Shown in pieces: positions 37,821 to 50,900 of a stretch of 64,000 nt of DNA. A program made the translations under genes and the position numbers. The DNA comes from Daphnia carinata. Taxonomy: Eukaryota; Arthropoda; Branchiopoda; Diplostraca; Daphniidae. The DNA lies in the NCBI RefSeq assembly GCF_022539665.2, contig NC_081340.1, forward strand, positions 3,038,001 to 3,102,000. The letters are read 5' to 3'. The notes beneath the pieces were generated by a model. It saw only the letters and a list, made by a program, of their open reading frames with translations. It had not been told where the DNA came from and did not search any database. The stretch's first letter is position 1. Every line of letters begins with the position of its first letter.

Positions 37821-38231
37821 AGGTGAAAACACTTTTACATCGCGGGGGTCTCCACCCCCTTTTTCTTTCTGTAAGCAATGGTGGGCCCAAGTCAGCCAAC
37901 CAGCCAGTCCAGCTGAACAGCCAACAAAACACTAATGCTATACAGCAAAGCCCAGAAACCTACTGTACGCACATCCTCCCTCTCTCTCTCTCTCTTCTCT
38001 CTTTCTCTATCCAGTTTAGAAGAACACGAAGAACTCGAGTGAAGGTAGTTCAGGTGTGTATGTGCGTACAAGAGTGTAGTATCGCCAGCGTTTCACAGAG
38101 ACAACCCAGTCCAGCAGCCAACGCTTCATCAGTCGCAATCCACGCTCGAACACCACTCTTGGCGGGTCGGTTCTTAGACGGTCCTCTCGCTTCTCCTCTT
38201 AACTCAGTCTGCCTATCCATTGCATCTGCAC

Positions 38232-38238
38232 TATATAT
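38232..38238 (+). promoter_or_regulatory. TATA-box candidate, proximal, for the 1232-aa gene
   Basis: TATATAT lies 113 nt before the start codon at 38345. A CA initiator-like position (CATCTG) sits at 38261-38262, about 30 nt downstream. Confidence 0.3.
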
Positions 38239-38344
38239 CGTTGACAGGGCTTGTACTACCCATCTGTCTCGTCTAACTATTTGATCCGGAAAAGTTTGTC
38301 TCCAGAGTGCTGTTCTTCATCTCCCCCGTCTAAAAGGACCAATA

Positions 38345-41300
38345 ATGGCGAGTCCTTTCCAATTGGGGTAAGTTTGATGAACCATATTTTTTTTCTTCGC
38401 CTCTTTTCTTTTCAAATCTTATTCACCTCTGATTGTGGTGACGTAGAAAGTCTACCCCGACATTGTTGCCCGCATTGATTACCAAAAATATTTGACTTGT
38501 TGCGCATCAGTAAATAATTGAAGCCGCTCGTTTTTGTTTTTATTGCGTGTAGCGAAATCTCTTGTTAATCATCAAACATTTCGAGCTGCTTCTATGTTTG
38601 GGGTGGTTTATTCAATACCAACGGCGTCAAACCGCAATGGATTTCCGTGATAGTCGCATCGTACAGGGCGTCCAGCTGGAACGCAGGCAGCTCGTCAGCT
38701 GACCATCAAATGTACAATGAAACAAGAAAAGAATTTACTGTTACCATATGTGGTTAGTAGTTTTATGTAGCAGTGCTCTCAGCGCCGGGTTCTCCATCTC
38801 ATCTGCATACTAGCGGTTTGGTTGGAACCATCGCGCACGGAATACTGGGAATTTTGTCAAGGTGGCTCTGTTTTCGAGAAGGATAGTGAAAGTCTCCCTT
38901 TGTGTGTGTTGACGTTGCCTTAATTAGAATCAGTTTCGTTTTCTATTCTTCGACATTTTTTTTTTCTTTTGTTGCGATTTCTATTGTCTATTCCTCTCGC
39001 GTCCGCCAAATGAGACAGTCGAACAGCTATGGACAAGAGATTTTTTATTTCTCGCCCTCCAAAGAAAGAACAATGTAGGGATTGGAAGCTCGTCAGTCCC
39101 CCGATCGACCTTGTTCTATAATCTGCAATCGTTTTGTTGAATAGGTCGTTCTCTTTTTTTTTTTGTCTCTGTAACTCTCACCATCATGTCGTTCTCCGCC
39201 CTTTTATTTTAGCGTCATGCAACCCCAACACGCAACTGACCGACCCTTGGCCATTTTCAAGACTTAGTTGATTATTCTTTCACGCTGTTCGGTATGGCGC
39301 CGTGGTACCAGTTCGTGCCATCTTCACGTGTTCATATCTAGTATTCAATATGCCATCTCAATTGGGAACGAATCAAGTGAGAGGGGAAACGAATTCGAAT
39401 TCGAAACTCTTGATGAATCATCATTCAAAACGCAATCATGGTATTTCCACTTACACCGCGTATGAAATGATTTCAGCATAGGAAAAGCGTCGACCAAGAT
39501 TTCTGATTGGCTAACAGCCGGTAAAGAGAAATTTCGCTCTTGGTGTTAACGCACGTTACGTCTTTCTTTCAAGGTGATTAAGACAGATTTCGTTTTTTTT
39601 TTTTTTTTTGGACGGGGAAATATGCGTTTGATAGGACGATAGTTCTTTGAATCGCTGGAATTCTGTTGTACGCATGCAAAATATGCGCAATAGCTGTTTA
39701 TTCAGAAATATGGTGAGACTGCGGCCTTGATATCGCAGCGCAATTTTGGAAAAACCCTCACAATCAAAAAAGAAAGAAAAAGTGAGAGGTGATTCGTTTG
39801 AATTTGGGCCTCCCTTCACTCTAAAGACCAGCTTGCATTAGCGCACGTTCATCGTGAAATACGTTCTGATTGCATTCATTTCTTGCTGGATGACATGGTA
39901 GTGGGCGTTGGCTATTTGATAAAAAGAAACGCAGTTTTTGATCTTGTCGCCGGTCCAACTCTTAGGGAGGGAATTAACAAAGAAAAAAAAAACTAGCGGT
40001 CCTTAAAAAGTCCCAACATTCCGTTTCGCTTTAACAAGAATAGGGGAAAGCCATTTGGACAAGCTTCGGAGTATGCAGATGATGTCTCGCTGTGGTGAAA
40101 GCTAGGTGTGTGTCTGTGTTGGCTATAGTGACGGAAGAAACATCCTAAGGCGACTATCGAGTAGAGAGTTTGGAATCGAAAAAAAAACTGCCTCCCAAAA
40201 AAAGAAATAAAAGAAATCAGATAAATAAAAACTGTTGACGCAGAACGAAAGCAATGTAAAAGAGTGGACAGCAAAAAAAAACAAAATGAAAGAGAAAAAA
40301 TTGCAATCGGCTGAACAATTTAATTCAAATAATTCAAGATGGGGTGAAAACCGAGTTCTAGGGAACACACAAACTAGTGGTTCAAGTCTTCAGCTCCTGT
40401 GTCCAAATTTTGCGGGACTGCAACGTTTCTCTCCTTCCTACCTGTCTAAACGTGATTGTTTTGGTTGTACAACCAACATTGAAAACTCATTTCTGTTTTT
40501 TCTAATCACGGCTTTTTTCTCTGACCGGCATACGAGAGCTTGATGTCTCTTTGAAAAAAAGAAACATGTCTTTTTCGAGAGTTCGTTCGTGTCCAAGAGC
40601 GTCAGTTCGGCTCCAATAATGAAATCTAGATAGCGTAACAAAAAACAAAAGGCTAACATACGGCGTGATGTATCCTAAATACAACTTCGGGATTTTTCAC
40701 GCCAAGTTTCGCCAATGTGGGATAGCCGCTTCGTTGTCGAAATTCCATAGTGTTTCTCGTTCTTATATCTCCAGGCGGACAAGCCTTCCGCTTTTTCTTT
40801 GTTGTTGGTCCCTTTCTAGCACCTTTCCCAGCATGGTGCCCGAGATTTGTGGGTTGAAGCCGTTGGTCGGTTTCCCTTGGTATTTTTTTAACTCAATTTC
40901 TTCCAGCACTGCGAGCAAGGGAGAAAGTATCGTGCACGCAAATACTACTTAGATAATCAGATGCAATAGAACCAGGGCGATTTCGGGAAATGGCGTACAG
41001 TTTTCATTTATACACAACGACGATATGCCAAGTAAATGAGCCAAAACCTTCACGTGGGACAAGTCAGTTGTCTTTAAATTAGCCATTACGTGTTTTCTCA
41101 GTCTTTGATATAATTGACTATGATTTGATCGTTTCATCACGAAGAGATTGCTAGTGAAAACTGCATCTGGGAAAAACTACAAACCAGAACAAAGAAATAG
41201 TTTTTAATGGCTTTTCACTTGATTTTCTAAACTACTTCGTTTTCTAACAGCTCCAGGAGTTGGTGGATGGCCATGGTCGTGATGGCCGTCGTTTGCGGAA

Positions 41301-44300
41301 CGATGGCTGCACCGCAACAGGATAGGCGCAAAATCAAAGTCAGCGCCAGTTTCGGCGGACGATCCGACCCAGATTCGACCGGAAACAGCCGAGCTCTTTC
41401 GCAGTTCGAAGAACCTCTCATCATCACCGAACCGCTGCCAGGACAAGAGTTCGTGTTCATCTCGGCGAACCCACGTCAGTCTCAGGCCGCTGGCGGCCGG
41501 ACAGCCAGGGTCAACCCAATTCCAGCTCAACTGCCATCCGTCAAGATTGAGAGCAGCGCATCTGGCACCATTCTCGAAGACGGAATTCTCATCGCTGAAC
41601 ACCTTGGCGAATCGAATCGGGCCGCCCGTCTGTTAGACGAGCCTTCTGTTGAGCCAATTTTTCCAGTTGAAGATGCCGATACGAAAAGCTGGACTCCCCT
41701 TTCCCTTCCGGAGCTTCTGACAGGCCCCGCCATCGTTCGTGAACAAGAGTCTTCTATTCACAGCAATGTGAGCACTAAAACCGAAGAGGCCCGATCATTA
41801 TCTCCGGTTCCGGCTCCAGTTGCTGAAACATTTTCACTCCAAGACGCAATCGAGGTATCCGGAAAGACGGAACAGGTTGCCACTCCCGCGGTGGTTGAAG
41901 AAAGCGGCCGTCAAGGTAAAGCCATTGAAGGTGTGAGCCAAGACGACGATAATCTCATTGCAGCCGAGAGCGTGTCACGCCGCACGGTCATAAAAACGGC
42001 TCCTAATGGTCAAGACTACGAGTACGAGTACCTCTATTACGACGGAGTCGACGTCGATGAAGCGAATGCAACCACTTCAGCCGTTTCACTTCAAGAGCCC
42101 ACTTTGTTTTCCAATGACCAGGAAAACGTGAACGCTTCGCCAATCGAGACAAACGCAGCCGACAACAAACTTTCATCGGACGTTCAACTACCGTCTGAAG
42201 TCGAAGAGGAATTGAGCGTGACGACTGAATCAGACCTTGTCGAAGTACATGAAGTTCCCCACGTGGCCCAGGTGGCATTCGAAGTTGGCCACATCACCGA
42301 CGACGTCAACGTCGAACCGTTTGATGACGTCACGACGGAGGATGTTATTACTGTTACTGAAGAGGCAACAACAACAACGACCACAACTACTACCCCGGCT
42401 CCAACTACAACAACTACTACCCCAGCACCAACTACGACAGTGGCTTCTAGACGTCGTCGACCTACCACCATCGGTACGATTGAGGCAACAATGCGTCCGT
42501 CGTTGAGCAGACTGACACCTCTACGAAGAGGTAACACTCCCGCGGTGACTGAAGAGCCAATCATTAGTACTACCGAAAGCAAAAGGATTCGCGGAAAGAA
42601 CCGTTTCACATCGGATTCGATCCGTGGAACACCGGCACTCAACACGGTAGCCACAGAGAGCAAACCTGAAGGATCTAGTGGCAGTCGTAGACCTCTCCGT
42701 CCGAGGATCCGCCCATTGACAACGAGCACTCTCGAGAACCGTGCAGGCTTGGCCGAAGTTCGCTTCGAAGATTTGGAAGGTGAACTTGCAGATGCCCATC
42801 CAGCTGACATCGCTAATGATGATTCTTTGGGAGCTTTATTAAATCATGATGGACTTGATTTCAGTCGTCAGAGTCAAGCAATCGAGCATTTCCCAATCAA
42901 CGGACGCAATCCGGATCATTTTGAAGAGGAGCATGAAGTAGGCGATTTCTTTGTGCAGGAGCGTACACCTCTACGAGTCGTGGAGAGCGATTCCTTCCGC
43001 AATGCGGGTAGCCAAGCATCGACGGGCGAACAACCCATTTCAGTTGGAAGATTGACTGTTATTTCCGGCCCTGCCAGACTGCCGACACCTTTGGTCGCTG
43101 AACAATTCGAGGACATCGCAGAGCAAGAAGAGACTGTGAGGCCAACGGTTGCTACAGTGCCTGATTTCGTCGAAAGCACTCCGCAGATTGCTGCTGAATT
43201 CGAAGCCGAAATCCCAGCTGCGGAACCGGAAGATCTTGTCGATGAAATGCATCACCAAGACGGGGCAGAACATGCTGATGATGTATCTCCCTTCTCTTTG
43301 AATCATCCTTCTTTAAGCGATCTGTTGGCATTCTCCAAAGCCGCTGAACAACAGCAACAAGATGACCAAACTATCCAAATTGTTCCTGCCGTAGACTTTG
43401 AGGAAGTCCTGATCGAAGAAGTTCTCCCTACTACTATTGCCCCATCATTAGCTGTTGATCCACAAGTTCATTCATTGGACGACCAACTTGTGACGCAGCA
43501 CGCGGAAGACTTCGAAACCCCAGCTATTCAACACGTTCAAACCGATGTCGCAGATTTCGTGGATGACATCGTTACGACCCCGGAATCTGTGGTCTTGTCG
43601 ATCGAACCGGTTCAAACCGAAGTCGATCCTATTCAAGGTCTTATCAACGACGTTGAAATCCCGCAAACGACTGACAGCGTCCTAGAAGCCGTTTCGGAGG
43701 ACATCGTGGAAACTTCGACAGCAGCGACCACCACTACAACAACGACCACCACTACCACAACTACCACAGTTGCAACGACTACGACCCAAGAGCCAACAAC
43801 AACAACAGCAGCGCCATCATCGAGCGGTCGCACTCCATCGCGATTCGGCGGAAGCAACGCTAATCGTTTCAACAATCGCATCCGCAACCGCGTGCGTGGT
43901 GGATCCGACGACACACCGGCCATTGCGAGCACGACAACAACAACCACAACAACAGCAGCTCCAGTGAAAAAGAATACCTTCCGTCCGGCTGGATCCCCAT
44001 TCAACCGTCTGCGACGACCTACAACTCCATCTACGGATACATTGAAATCTACCTCATCCGAAACGATCGATGCGGCTGTGGAAATCACTGAGAGCAGTTC
44101 AGCTGCGTCTGTTCCATCCACCACTAGGAAACCATTGTCGAACAACTTCCGCAATCGTTTCCAATTCCGACGCAACCAAACGGAAACTGCTAAACCAGCA
44201 GCGACATCTGCTACTTCCGAAGAACCGAAAGCGGCTCTGCCGACAGTGAGACCCAAACCAACTGGAACCAGTCAGTTGCAGAGTAACAGGATTGCACCCC

Positions 44301-44926
44301 CGCGACCCATGTCATCCATCTTGAAACGCGGTCGGTTCACGACGACGACCACCACCGAGGCAGCACCTGTTGTAGCTTCCGTCGAAGAGACGAGCACCAA
44401 TGAAACTGTATCGGAAACGGAACGAACGAGTGAGACTCAGGAGAAGTCTGAAGGTGAAGTAGTCGAAAATGCCGATCCAGAAGTTGTTTCAGAGAAGGTC
44501 GTTGTCACGGTTGCCCCTGAACCGACGACTACCACGACAACCAGATCTGCCGGTTTGAATCGTCTGAGAAATCGCGTATCTCTGCCGGTTAGCGAACGAC
44601 CGAAGACCGTCCGAACCCAGGTAAGCCTTAGCGATCGACGCAATCGATTCTCGGTGTTGGCTACCAAAAAAACGGGAGCCGAAGCCGAAACGACGAACGA
44701 AGAAAAAAAGGAGGAGACGCAGAAAGCCGTCGCTAACGATGTTCAAGAAGAAGAGGTGACCGTTAATGAGGGTAAGGTGAACGCTGCTGTTTCCGACGCA
44801 GATAGCAGTCCAGCCAGCGAGAATGTCGTTGAAGCCGTTGCCAGCGTCACTGTGGCACCAGTTTCTTCGATACGAAATCGCAGACCAAATCGCATTCCGG
44901 GACAATTGGCTGCACGTCGAACCTAA
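38345..44926 (+). CDS. Large secreted Thr/Arg-rich modular disordered protein, 1232 aa
   Basis: Two coding exons: 38345-38367 (ATGGCGAGTCCTTTCCAATT then GGG|GTAAGT context) and 41251-44926, separated by a 2883-nt intron. The join, GG plus C, gives Gly and yields the signal peptide (MASPFQLGSR then SWWMAMVVMAVVCGTMA, followed by APQQD). The downstream ATG 41267 alone would lack the n-region. The body is acidic, with a tyrosine motif NGQDYEYEYLYYDG near residue 263. It has at least five Thr tracts (from 42366, 43720, 43930, 44338 and 44521), each next to an Arg/Asn patch such as RRRRPTT, NRFNNRIRNRVRGG, FRPAGSPFNRLRRPTT, LKRGRF or LNRLRNRV. The C-terminus is SIRNRRPNRIPGQLAARRT. No enzyme or binding domain and few cysteines are seen. 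An O-glycosylated extracellular-matrix or cuticle role is inferred. The exon-1 link is by phase and signal-peptide logic, not transcript data. Confidence 0.8.
38368..41250 (+). other. Inferred first intron of the 1232-aa gene
   Basis: Starts GTAAGT and ends TTTCTAACAG. It contains no convincing exon. Large first introns after a tiny signal-peptide exon are shared with the gene at 29895. Confidence 0.6.
42366..42450 (+). repeat. First Thr-codon tract in the 1232-aa protein
   Basis: ACN-rich codons encode two runs of T separated by PAP motifs, followed by the RRRRPTTIG basic patch. On the minus strand this makes a Val-rich shadow frame. Confidence 0.85.
43720..43815 (+). repeat. Second, longest Thr-codon tract in the 1232-aa protein
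   Basis: About 28 codons, nearly all ACN, with synonymous codons interspersed. The repeat is therefore kept at protein level rather than as a pure DNA microsatellite. It is followed by SSSGRTPSRFGGSNANRF. Confidence 0.85.
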
Positions 44927-47900
44927 AATCCAGTTAAGTCAGCTTTTTATCCCTCCCTCTCCGTCGACCCATCCAAGTTGTCAGTGATATATACCTGGAA
45001 AAAACATAATGTCTTTTTATTTTTTTCTAACTTTCTCAATGAAAACAAAGCATAAACTTAGCCGACAGACCACAATGTACACTTCTTTTCTTTCTTTTTC
45101 TTTTGTTTTCGCAACATCTGTATGGATTTTTGCTGTGCAGAACAGCAGAACAACGAATGTTGTCTTAGGTCCAGAGAGAACTGGACCTGTCTCTTTCTTG
45201 TTTTTTTATTCTTCTAGTATTTCTCATATACTTTTATTTTTTCGTGTGTGTTTACCACGATCATTCTCATTTTACACAGCCGGATGGTAAGTAAAAAATA
45301 ATGGCCTTATTATTCTAGACGCACAACATCCGAAATCATGATCGAGTGGTGGTGGCACAATCGTTTTAACAGTGCGAAACAGTAGCAGTTGAAATAGTAA
45401 CTGGAAACATTTGGAAATCAAGGACGATTTTTTTAAGCCACACCAACGTTTCCGTTTTCGATTGGCGATCTATAACATTAAAGAAACTATCGATTTTTCA
45501 TATATTTATACTACCCTCTTCCTAATCTGTTAGAGTTTGTTTAGAACTGTCGTGTAAACAAGATGGATCTTATTTTTTTGTTTTTGATTTTTTTTTCTTA
45601 CCTTTTTTAACGAGACACATTCCCAACCAGTTTCCGTGAAGCAAACGATTCTTTCGGCTCAGTCGGCTGGGATATCATATATTTGCATTGCCATCCCTGT
45701 AAAAGACAACATGTGTACCAATGAAAGAGCACACGGTTGGAACAGTAGGATGTATATTTTCTCTGCGATCCCGCGGAAATGTTATCTCATGAGAATTTTC
45801 GTTCCGTTCTTGTTTTTTATCTTTTTTTTTTCTCCCCTTTTTCTTTTCATTATTCTGTTAGGAACCTCCGGCTACCATATTATTCCCAACTCTAGTGTAA
45901 ATAACATCTTTTTCTACCCTTTTTTTTTTTTATTTTCCTGTCAATACAATATTCTACTCTACTCAACATTCTCATTTTCAATGTATTTTTAATTTATCTG
46001 CATTTTTTTTTGTGACAGTTTGAACGTCTACGTCGGTCTAATAAGGCCAGGTTGGCTAATCACAATTAAACTGAGCCAGATTTTGAAAACCAAAATTACA
46101 AGAAAGTAAAAACAAAGAGGTCGAGGCGCCTGTGTATAAACGCAGACTCTTTTGGTGGCTGGCACACACACAAAAAACGAAAAGATACGTGACCCCATTA
46201 GACTAGTGTCTATATTTAAGGACGCCAGGAGCAGGAGGAACAGGTTATTATCTCCGCTTTCCATTTCACTTGCAAAAGAGAGAGAAAAAAAAACGAAAAC
46301 AAAGGGGAGAAAAAACACCAATGATTCCTACTGTTCTTAAACAGAAAAACCTTGTAAAATGGGCCAGCAGAGGAGAATGGATGAATTCGCAACCAAGTTG
46401 GATGGATGGATGGCAGTCTCGTAGTCGCAGTCAATCAAGATGAAGTGGAAAGTTTTCTTCCACATTCCCTGCAGCGTCTCTGCTTTCTCCCTCTCTCTTT
46501 GGCTCTCTTTGAAAAACACTCGCGACTTGCATGTACCATCCCTCATTCTCCGATATTTATACGAAAAGAAGGGAGTTTGTCACTTCGCTCTCTTGCATAT
46601 CGTTTAGCAGTGAGCGACCGAACGGAAGAGAAAAAAAAAAGAGAGGGAAATTTTAGAAAGAGGGGGGCGAAATATCTCGCAAGATCTTTGGCGTGGGATC
46701 AAGGTGACAGTTTGGTCGCATCGAATATGATTCGGCTACAAGGCTATGAATGCTTTGATGATGAGGTTAGTCATCCAGCAGCAACGGAATCAGTCTTTCA
46801 GTCCACCCGCACGGCATCAAAAGAAATCAATAGAAACCTTCGTCGCTGACAACAAAGAATGAAAGTGACAAGATTGAAATGAAAAAGAGTCCAGGAGAAG
46901 CTCAGGAGGATACACAGCGGACTTGGAAGGAAGCTTTAAAAAAAGGAATCCTTGTTCTACGACATGCTGATGGGTTAGTTGGCTAATGGTAGTAGCTTGC
47001 CTAGTTCAATGGGATATAGAGACAGCCAAATAGATGAAGTGGGGGGGTTTCAAAATGGGCAACGATTCGAGCAAATTGGTATAGGGCACAGCGGATGCAA
47101 AATAGGCAATTTAGATGACAAAAGACTGTGGCAGTCAGCAGCAGTACGGGACGCTCTGCGTTGTTACAAAGAGAAGTTATCCGAGTAATAGTTTGCAGTG
47201 CAGCCAACAACGCGCAAACGGCGTAAATCAATGCTAATTTCTTGACTGTTCCATGAACTGTACCAACAGCTACGAGAATCCCGAAATCGTCGCGACATCT
47301 ATGGTGTACAATGTATATTTATAGACAGAGTTTCTCCGTGATACATGAAAGGGATATAGAACTCATCACAGATTCTCAGCCGCCTTCTGTTTCCGCTCGG
47401 ATAATGGCAGCATAACAAATCGGCCGCGGAGCGTAGAAATTTGACATTTATTGACTGTCGGGCGTGTCGCGGAGCATTATCGTTTTTGTTTTCTTCCCTA
47501 TTCACGAGGACCTAGGTTTATAGCTGTCTCGGATGGACAATGGCGATAAGCGAATCCAATCCAAAAAGGGTCCCCGCTTGGCCGGCGGAAAATGCCGGCG
47601 AGAAGGTCAGTAGCGGCTGAGGGCTGAGGAAGTCAAGTCAAAGCGGACAGAGGGCAGCGCGACGTCAGGTTGTTTGCCGTGCTCTCTGGGGTGGGCGATG
47701 GCAATCAAGTCGCGCCAACGCAATAATTGGCCCCGGCGAAATATGGTCAAAGTCCCCCAAAGTTCTCTGGGGAAATGAGATGTTAAAAGAAGAACAGACT
47801 TCTGGAATAACAATAGCCACACCAGCAACCAAGTCATTGACGGTGCTGGAACAAAAGAAAAAACGCCAGACTTGAAACGCAGCCTCTCAACAACAGTGGA

Positions 47901-50900
47901 TTCATATTTTTCAGGGGGTTGATGCTGGACCTCTCTCTGGGATTTGTTCTGAGCGACACTGCATTATTTGACACTGGGTGCTTTTCTCTCTCTCGTTCAC
48001 TGACTTTCTCTTAGCTTCTCGCTCCCTTCCTTTTCTCCGCTCACGCTCCTTGTCTTCGTTCACTCCCCATAATAAACAGAGAAGGTCTTCCATGAGGAAA
48101 ATGGATAGTCTCTGTCTCGCCTCTGGCAATCGAATCATCCACGATTTGACAGCAAACTCTATCAAAATCCCACTAATGTCATCTTTATGATGATCAGCTC
48201 CGCGGGGTGTGCCTTTTTTGGCGATGAATAACTCTCTCTCTACAGCCTGGTATCATTTTGCTTCTAGCTTGACTTTTCAACTGTTCACAATTCACGATAT
48301 GAAAAAAAAGGAAAAAGGTTTAACCACCCAAAAATGTCAAGTAGATTAATCTACCTAGCCTGAATGGGGAATGGCTACTTTTTTTAATCAATCAGAAACT
48401 CTAACTGGACGAGGAATGCAGAGTCGTTCGTGAACCGAAGGCGTTGCTATCTATACATCCTTCTTTGTAACAACCTACGAAAGATATTCGCTAAAACTAT
48501 GGATTTTTATCCAAAAACAGATGAAAGGAATAAGCTTTAAGCTCTATAGTATGGCCATCTTCATGTGAACGCATAAAGTTCCTACAATGATTTAAAAACA
48601 AAATCGTAGTGACCGTGGTGGAACAAAGTTATGGATTCTGAATGGATTGAAGAACGTGCCAAGTCACTAAACACACATAATTCCACCAGATCGTCTAATC
48701 CTCAGTTGGGTTTGAAATTGTCCGCTAGGGATTACTGCCTTACGGACTCGAAGCTCTACATCCGATTCACCGTTTTCCAAAACCATGTTCAGCTCCCGTT
48801 AATGTACCCCACAAGAAAATACTGGCCGTGGATTTACTGCTCAACGCGTTAGATCCATCAGATCTGTGTACGCTATTTCCGTTGGCCTCTGTTGAACTAA
48901 AACAGAATGTTTCGGGACACTTTTGTAAAACTTGATGGCAAAAAAAAAAAAAAACGTCTCGCAATCCCTCAAAACAAAAAAGAAAAAAAAAACAGAATGG
49001 AGCGATAAGGGTTGTATATTATTGTACCGGTTTGTTACCGGGCTTTAGTGATAGGATATAATATGAAGCGGAGTGAGAAACTGAGAACGTTGAGCTTTTA
49101 GTGAGTGAAGCAACGAAGCTATTTAACGAGGTTGGCAGGAGCCAAAGTGACAGTCTGATCTTTCCCCGAAGATCGAAGATGTCGTGAGGATTTCTCTTCG
49201 CCACCGAGCGAACAGCAAGCCAACGAAACATAGTAGAAACAAAAAAAAAAATCTGTAATCTCGTGTTTTTCCGTGTGTGCCTATGTGTTGTATGTCCCCT
49301 TCAAGAGACAGATCAGAGTCTTCGTCACATGGAGTTCTGTAACAGCGAACAGGATAGGATGACGTGCTTGAGGGCCAGCTTGCTGACAGTCGTGGTAAAT
49401 ATGGAATTGATATTCTAAGAGTCGACTTGATCTACTGCGTGAAGTTGATGTCCTCCCCTTTCCCTTGGTAGTATATACAATGAAATGCAGTAAAAGGACA
49501 AAAGCAGCAGCAGTGGGGAGCTTAAGGGAAAGGTCGACCGCCTGCAATACGAACGTCTACCAAACAAAAAGGGATCAAAGAGAAAGCTTGTGAATGAAAC
49601 CGTTGGCTGACGAGTGCCTTGACTTGCTTTAGCAGCCTCAACATGCAGGGAAGCTTCGTGTGTAAGATCGATTCACTCACTATTAATCGATCGACCACAT
49701 GAAGGCGAAAAGAACTGTCGACCGAATGGAACGATGGACGATGATCGATCAGAATCAATCAAAAATCAATACCTCGACGCCTCTTTCGATAAAGAGGTGA
49801 ATTCTGCACGACTTCATAGCGCTTATAGGGAGGTGCAGCTTTTGTCCTAAAAAATATGAATCATCTCGAGCACAATATTGTGCTAATAATAAATGTGCAC
49901 GACTTGGCTAGACAGAAATTTTATCGTCCATTTGCCACATTTTTTTTTTTTTTGCTTGATGTTCACGACGTATTCAAGCTCTTATATACAGGCGTGATTT
50001 GTTCGACAACAACAATGCTCTAGCGTGCTGTCGAGATTTATTTCAATAGCTGGCCCTCTAGGAGCTGGCTTGATGAGTTCACGCGTTCACTCTAACGTGG
50101 TCTCTTTTGTTATTTGCAACCGATGCAAATTTCAAGCCAATGAACCGTCGGTGGACACTTTTAACCGAGATTGATTCGAGAACGTCGCGTGGAGGGTGAA
50201 AGGCAGTAAGAAAAAGAGAGACGCTGTCTTGGCAAAAAGCCATAATGTTATAGATTCGCGACCGGATACATTTGAATAAAAAAGAAGTGCTGAGCCATGT
50301 CGAGAGCACTGCGAAGTGGGGGTGCAAGTATGAGATCACTAAAGCGAAAGAACGAGGAGGAGAAGAAAAAAAATATCGTGTCGATGCAATAATAGTAATA
50401 AAAGATCTATGACGACGACGCGACCGAAACGATGTCGTTGAAGAGCAAGCAAAAAGAAGTAGGGAACGTCTCTGTCGCCCGTCATTCATTCGATACTTTT
50501 TCATCACAACTCTCTCGGCCACTAAATATTAAAAAGGAGGGAAATTGTGGCAAGAGGAATATAGGATTTGATCCAAGAAGTCTATTCGAATGCGATGCTG
50601 CTTGTCGTCATGGCGTCAGTACGTGTATAGTCTTTTTATACGAGCGGTAGTTAATCTAAAGTAAAAGTATGACAATCTCTGCTCCAAGAAGAGACCTTAA
50701 AAAAAAAAAAAAGAAGAGATACTCGCTGTCCGTGGCCTCCAGGGTTTGGCAAATGGAATAAATGAACCGATGCTTTGAGTCGTCTTCTTTATTTTGAGGG
50801 ATTTTCCTGGTCAAGCGTGGGCTGGCGGATGAAGGAGCGATGGAAGGAGACATGTATTTGAAGGGACTATCCGCGTCCATCTCCTATGTAGATCAGGAGA

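Noticed and set aside
42184-42810. 208-residue minus-strand Val-rich frame
   Set aside because: Antisense shadow of the Thr-codon tract of the 1232-aa gene (ACN read backwards as GTN).
43633-44256. 207-residue minus-strand Val-rich frame
   Set aside because: Antisense shadow of the longest Thr tracts of the same gene.
46406-46849. 147-residue plus-strand frame
   Set aside because: No recognisable motif; begins in a GGAT-repeat area and crosses an A tract.
50079-50522. 147-residue minus-strand frame
   Set aside because: Arg/Ser/Phe-rich with no domain or splice context; consistent with chance.
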